Origin: Maribellus sp. CM-23
Lineage (GTDB): Bacteria > Bacteroidota > Bacteroidia > Bacteroidales > Prolixibacteraceae
Assembly (NCBI RefSeq): GCF_021354595.1
Contig: NZ_JADWYJ010000001.1
Location: forward strand, 101,446 to 165,445
Direction: 5' to 3'
Length of the DNA: 64,000 nucleotides
Shown: piece by piece, positions 60,785 through 64,000 of the stretch
How positions within the stretch are numbered: position 1 is the stretch's first letter
How the letters are laid out: the number at the start of each line of letters is the position of its first letter
Made by a program: the position numbers and the translations under genes
The notes under the pieces: model-generated
Told to the model about the DNA's origin: nothing
Database searches by the model: none
Seen by the model: the letters and a program-made list of their open reading frames with translations, nothing else

Positions 60785-62260
60785 TCACCGGAAAAGCGCC
60801 GGTGTAGCCTCTTTATCCCGGATCGGCTCAAAACTCCGCGGATCCAGCTGCACTTTTGATTTCACCAGCTCCGGAACATTGAATGCTTTGGTAAACTTCT
60901 GACTAAAAAGCGGATCCTTAAAGGGGAGCAAAAATGGCTTGTGAAATTTCCCGACTTTGTCAAAAAAGGCGATGTACGAACGTGTGTAAAGCCCGTCCTG
61001 ACGGCGACTGCTAAAAACCATCCAGCGTCCGGTTGAAGACCAGGAATGATAACTGTCGGCCTGCGCACTATTTAACTCCGGACGGCTGATTTCTTTGGTT
61101 GCCAGATCCAAAAGTATCAAGTCACTTTCGCAGTGCCAGATCGAGAAGTTTCCATAATCCGATTGGCAATAAACCAGGTAACCTCCATCCGGCGACACGC
61201 GCGGAAAAGAAATGCTCTTCCCACTATCGGCAGCATTCACCATAAGCTCCGGCTGCCCAAACTGCCTGCTTTCCGGATCAAAAGCCACCCGGTACAAATC
61301 GTAGCGGATTTCATCGTATTGATCGGGGGGCAACGCTTTTGCGGCGCAATAAAACAAAGTCTTTCCATCCGGTGCCCAGGTAGGGAAGGTTTCCAAAAGT
61401 TCTTTGGTAGCAAGCTGTTTTGGCTGACTGATTGCCTGCTTTCGGGTATCGTACAAAACCAGGTCTGACAAGGTATCCAACACTTCCACTTGCTTCTCGG
61501 GCAGCGCATGAAAGCTTTGTACAATGTTATTGACCGAGAATGCCACAAAATCACCACCCGGATGCCAGGCCGGATAAACTGCAGACGACAGTGTCTTTGC
61601 CGTCTTGGTCTCCACTTTCGAGAGTTCCTGTTCCTGCCAAAATACAGTTCCTGCTCCCGATCCGCCACGCATGTGAAAAAGCATATTGTCCGGATCATTC
61701 ATCCGAAAAGAATGGCAATTAACACAGCCACCATGGTTTACCTCGTTGGTAATAATGGGGCTTTCTTCAAAATTTTCGAGGCAGCGCTGGTAAATCCCCA
61801 TGCTTTTCCAGGTTTCAAATCCCGGTTCAATCAGGCGGTAAACCAGGTACGAATCAATCCGGTCCGCAACCACCCGGTTTTCAAACTGCTGAAAACGCGC
61901 CCAGCGTCCCTCTTTCCGGGCCAGAATTTCAACGGAATATTTGCCTCCTGTACTTTTTGCAGCAAGCTGCTTCCACTGCTTCATATCCAATTCAATTTTT
62001 CCTGAATTGGAATGAATGGAAAACAGCAATTCCTTTTCAACAAAAAAGCAAGCTATAAATTCGTCATAATCTTCTTGTATCTGAAAGTTTAACGGAGCAA
62101 TATTTTCAGGAATGGTCACCTCCGCATAGTCGGGGAATAGTTGCGGAATACGGTCAATCCGAACATCTGCTTTTGGCAACTGTTGCTGGCAGGCACTAAA
62201 GAGTAAAATCATCAACCCCCAAACTACCTCAAATAAAATGTATCTTTCACCCTTTCCCAT
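60785..62260 (-). CDS. TolB/PD40-type propeller lipoprotein with a CxxCH motif
   Basis: 491 residues from the ATG at 62260; the TTG upstream is inside the preceding gene. Lipobox LLFSAC. PD40-type blades are visible: YPAWHPGGDFVAFS, TFPTWAPDGKTLFY, SFPRVSPDGGYLVY and YHSWSSTGRWMVFSS. Before them, GGCVNCHSF (Cys179, Cys182, His183) is a single haem-attachment-type CxxCH motif. Similar CxxCH-bearing propeller proteins are coupled with DUF6057 proteins in Bacteroidota. It starts one base after the stop of the DUF6057-like gene, so the two are co-expressed. Redox or cell-surface function is unknown. Confidence 0.75.
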   Translation of the reverse strand: MGKGERYILFEVVWGLMILLFSACQQQLPKADVRIDRIPQLFPDYAEVTIPENIAPLNFQIQEDYDEFIACFFVEKELLFSIHSNSGKIELDMKQWKQLAAKSTGGKYSVEILARKEGRWARFQQFENRVVADRIDSYLVYRLIEPGFETWKSMGIYQRCLENFEESPIITNEVNHGGCVNCHSFRMNDPDNMLFHMRGGSGAGTVFWQEQELSKVETKTAKTLSSAVYPAWHPGGDFVAFSVNNIVQSFHALPEKQVEVLDTLSDLVLYDTRKQAISQPKQLATKELLETFPTWAPDGKTLFYCAAKALPPDQYDEIRYDLYRVAFDPESRQFGQPELMVNAADSGKSISFPRVSPDGGYLVYCQSDYGNFSIWHCESDLILLDLATKEISRPELNSAQADSYHSWSSTGRWMVFSSRRQDGLYTRSYIAFFDKVGKFHKPFLLPFKDPLFSQKFTKAFNVPELVKSKVQLDPRSFEPIRDKEATPALFR

Positions 62261-62261
62261 T

Positions 62262-64000
62262 TCAATAAAAATAAAAGTAATACCAAAATGTAGTGCCAAA
62301 GGCAGCTTCTAACTGATAGGCAGCCTGGCTACCCCTATTCCTGCTTAAAGCCTGTGCAAACTCCTCGAACCGATGAAAAACAGCAGGTTCCACCTGAATT
62401 TCATCCAGTGATTTTCCGCTCAGATTTTGATACAAGAGTACGGCTTCGGCAAGCGAACCACTAAGTTGCCCGGGAAAGCGATCCGGGTTATTCAACACAA
62501 GTTCTGTCAGTTTCTCCAACTTCTTGTCGAGCAACAAACTGGCCGTATAATAATCAAAAGCAGCGTCGTTCTCCGGGCAATTTTGCAACAGCTCATCCGC
62601 CTTCAAATCAAAGCCACGAATATCGGATGTAAAATCCGAGTGCACCTGAAAAGGATAGTTGACCGTTTTAAACTCGGGAGCCGATGCAGCCTGCTCCATT
62701 TGCTCACGAAACCGGGAAGCGCAATCCTTGTAGAAAAGGGTTTCTTCCAACAGCGATACGTATTTTTCGGCCAACACCAAGTGTCCGTTTGCCAGACTGG
62801 TTTGGGCCATTCGCTTTACTGCCCGCGGGTTCAGCCCATGCGATACGGATGATTCAAAAGCCCAGCGAAATGCCTCGTTGTAGTAATGAAGCTGATAAAA
62901 CACTTCTCCTCCCACAAGAGAGGCCAGCCGGTTTCGCTCCCAACGCAGGCGAAGGCCTTTGCTCCCAATTTGCGGATATTCAAAAAGCTGCTCCGTCAAA
63001 AGCCCTTGTTTGGCTAGTGCGAGATTGGAGTAATATATAACCAGCTGATTGACTCCCGGGTAGCTTTTGCCCAGCTCAAGCACCTTTTCCCATTGCTCGT
63101 GCTGTACGTAGTAATCCATTTTCAGAATCAACTCCTGCTTTTTGTTTAATCCGTAATGATCAACACCCCAAAAGCCAACGCTCAACAGAACAACTGTCAA
63201 TCCAATCGTTTTGAAATTCCAGCCCGACCAGGCTTTACGTATTTGAAGAGGAAAAAGCCAGGCCACAATCAACAAAGCCGGCAAATAAAGTAAGTTCACA
63301 AGCCCCCAGCGATAAAGCGATTGATCTATCTGAATAAAAGGATAGCCCAGAAACACATCGAAAGGCAAGAGAAAAACGCCCCAATAGCCTACTGCCAACC
63401 AAGCAAAGCCAAGCAAACAGTAACCCAAAGGGAGCAATATATCGGACAATTTCCGGACCTCGTTCAATGTAACTAACAGACATAAGATCAGGAAGACAAA
63501 CGCATAAGCGCCAGCCAACCAAAACAGTAATGGCCAGCCGAAGGCAAACCCTGCCAAACGCCACCATTTGTTCTCCACCTCTAAATAAAGGCGAAAGCCA
63601 AGCAAAACCACAATGAAGTGAAATGAATAAACCGGCGAGTAATGCAGGTTGGTTTGAAGCATCAATATCCCGAGTACCGGCAAAAAGGACCAAAATAAAC
63701 CATGAACATTCAGCTTTTTCAGATTGCTTCGGATCAGAATAAACAACAGAACTCCGACTGCGGTAAGTAAAAAAGCGCCAAGCCGGGGATAATAAAAAAA
63801 CTGCACCAAAAAAGAACCGGCATATTCAAGCGGTTTTCCCGGGCGCCCCAGAAAACCAGCCAGGTAGTCGACACTAAAAGAAAAAAGCTGGGTTTGTTCA
63901 AAATGCCATAAGAGATAGGGCGTACTGCCCCCGAGAAATAAGCCGTAAAGCGCAAAGAAAATGCCGGCGACAAGTAAAAGCAGACGCCTTTCAGAAAACA
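62262..64000 (-). CDS. DUF6057-like multi-helix membrane protein, 5' end outside window
   Basis: At least 578 residues; the frame is open to the right edge, so the start lies outside. The visible part begins with two helices (RRLLLLVAGIFFALYGLFLGG, then WHFEQTQLFSFSVDYLAGFLGRPGKPLEYAGSFLVQFFYYP) and continues with about ten more. The ending about 270 residues are soluble and helical (LNKKQELILKMDYYVQHEQWEKVLELGKSYPGV, TPR-like). The PGKPLEYAGSFLVQFFYYP block is what I recall of DUF6057. Function unknown. It couples to the PD40 propeller lipoprotein with one base between them. An ORF in another frame at 63734-63973 is a shadow. Confidence 0.7.
   Translation of the reverse strand, partial: FSERRLLLLVAGIFFALYGLFLGGSTPYLLWHFEQTQLFSFSVDYLAGFLGRPGKPLEYAGSFLVQFFYYPRLGAFLLTAVGVLLFILIRSNLKKLNVHGLFWSFLPVLGILMLQTNLHYSPVYSFHFIVVLLGFRLYLEVENKWWRLAGFAFGWPLLFWLAGAYAFVFLILCLLVTLNEVRKLSDILLPLGYCLLGFAWLAVGYWGVFLLPFDVFLGYPFIQIDQSLYRWGLVNLLYLPALLIVAWLFPLQIRKAWSGWNFKTIGLTVVLLSVGFWGVDHYGLNKKQELILKMDYYVQHEQWEKVLELGKSYPGVNQLVIYYSNLALAKQGLLTEQLFEYPQIGSKGLRLRWERNRLASLVGGEVFYQLHYYNEAFRWAFESSVSHGLNPRAVKRMAQTSLANGHLVLAEKYVSLLEETLFYKDCASRFREQMEQAASAPEFKTVNYPFQVHSDFTSDIRGFDLKADELLQNCPENDAAFDYYTASLLLDKKLEKLTELVLNNPDRFPGQLSGSLAEAVLLYQNLSGKSLDEIQVEPAVFHRFEEFAQALSRNRGSQAAYQLEAAFGTTFWYYFYFY

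Noticed and set aside
63734-63973. 79-codon minus-strand frame near the right edge
   Set aside because: It is the wrong frame of the longer reading frame 62262-64000, which carries the membrane helices and continues to the edge.

Overview
The window looks like a chromosome segment from a Bacteroidota bacterium, probably of the marine or sediment Marinilabiliales/Prolixibacteraceae type. This is inferred from content, not from a search: two ECF sigma/FecR/SusC/SusD trains, many lipoproteins and Tat-exported enzymes, a DUF6057-like membrane protein beside a PD40 propeller lipoprotein, TAnnTTTG-like promoter boxes, and palindromic intergenic repeats. No tRNA, rRNA or CRISPR array was seen.

Layout. 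(1) 1-3.7 kb: the N-terminus of a protein resembling contractile-injection-system cargo runs off the left edge. An RluA-type pseudouridine synthase follows. Then comes an AT-rich island (Crp-like regulator, flavodoxin-fold oxidoreductase, DUF4405 cytochrome-like protein, TonB-domain protein), part of it bracketed by a 23-bp direct repeat. (2) 3.7-4.76 kb: a gene-free mosaic of short repeats. (3) 26.7 to 4.76 kb, minus strand (locus A): ECF sigma, FecR, SusC, SusD, DUF2271 lipoprotein, Tat aldo/keto reductase, exported carbon-nitrogen hydrolase, DoxX, two Tat Gfo/Idh/MocA proteins, Tat enolase-superfamily protein, Nramp-like carrier lacking the metal ligands, M20 hydrolase, SDR-like protein, DHDPS-family lyase and a GH20 hexosaminidase. 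(4) 26.9-28.6 kb: a DUF493 protein, a small exported protein and a membrane LytTR regulator. (5) 36.4 to 28.7 kb, minus (locus B): HAD phosphatase, HpaI-type aldolase, DUF1349 protein, propeller/toroid lipoprotein, CE7-like esterase and two metallophosphoesterases. (6) 36.7-37.4 kb: a Y1 (REP-associated type) transposase between two imperfect inverted repeats of about 85 bp made of hairpins. (7) 37.6-48.6 kb (locus C): an AraC regulator divergent from DHDPS-family lyase, sodium symporter, Asp-box propeller, FG-GAP propeller, a paralogue of the locus-B propeller/toroid lipoprotein, YdjC deacetylase and GDPD. (8) 48.6-49 kb: a cluster of palindromes. (9) 60.6 to 49 kb, minus (locus D): ECF sigma, FecR, SusC, SusD, glycan-binding lipoprotein, metallophosphoesterase, ADP-ribosylglycohydrolase-family lipoprotein and DUF3088. 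(10) 64 to 60.8 kb, minus: the DUF6057-like protein (cut by the right edge) and the propeller lipoprotein with a CxxCH motif.

How they may work together. Loci A and D each have a sigma/anti-sigma pair that would sense substrate through SusC, plus uptake proteins and exported enzymes. Locus A reads as an exported oxidative pathway (oxidoreductases, amidase-type hydrolase, enolase-type enzyme) feeding a cytoplasmic deacylase and an aldolase. Loci B and C look like one divergent regulon with paralogous propeller/toroid proteins and several phosphohydrolases. A 45-bp promoter element containing a dyad is shared, ungapped, between locus A (before the carbon-nitrogen hydrolase) and locus D (before the ADP-ribosylglycohydrolase homologue), which suggests common control. 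The substrates are not determined by the sequence.
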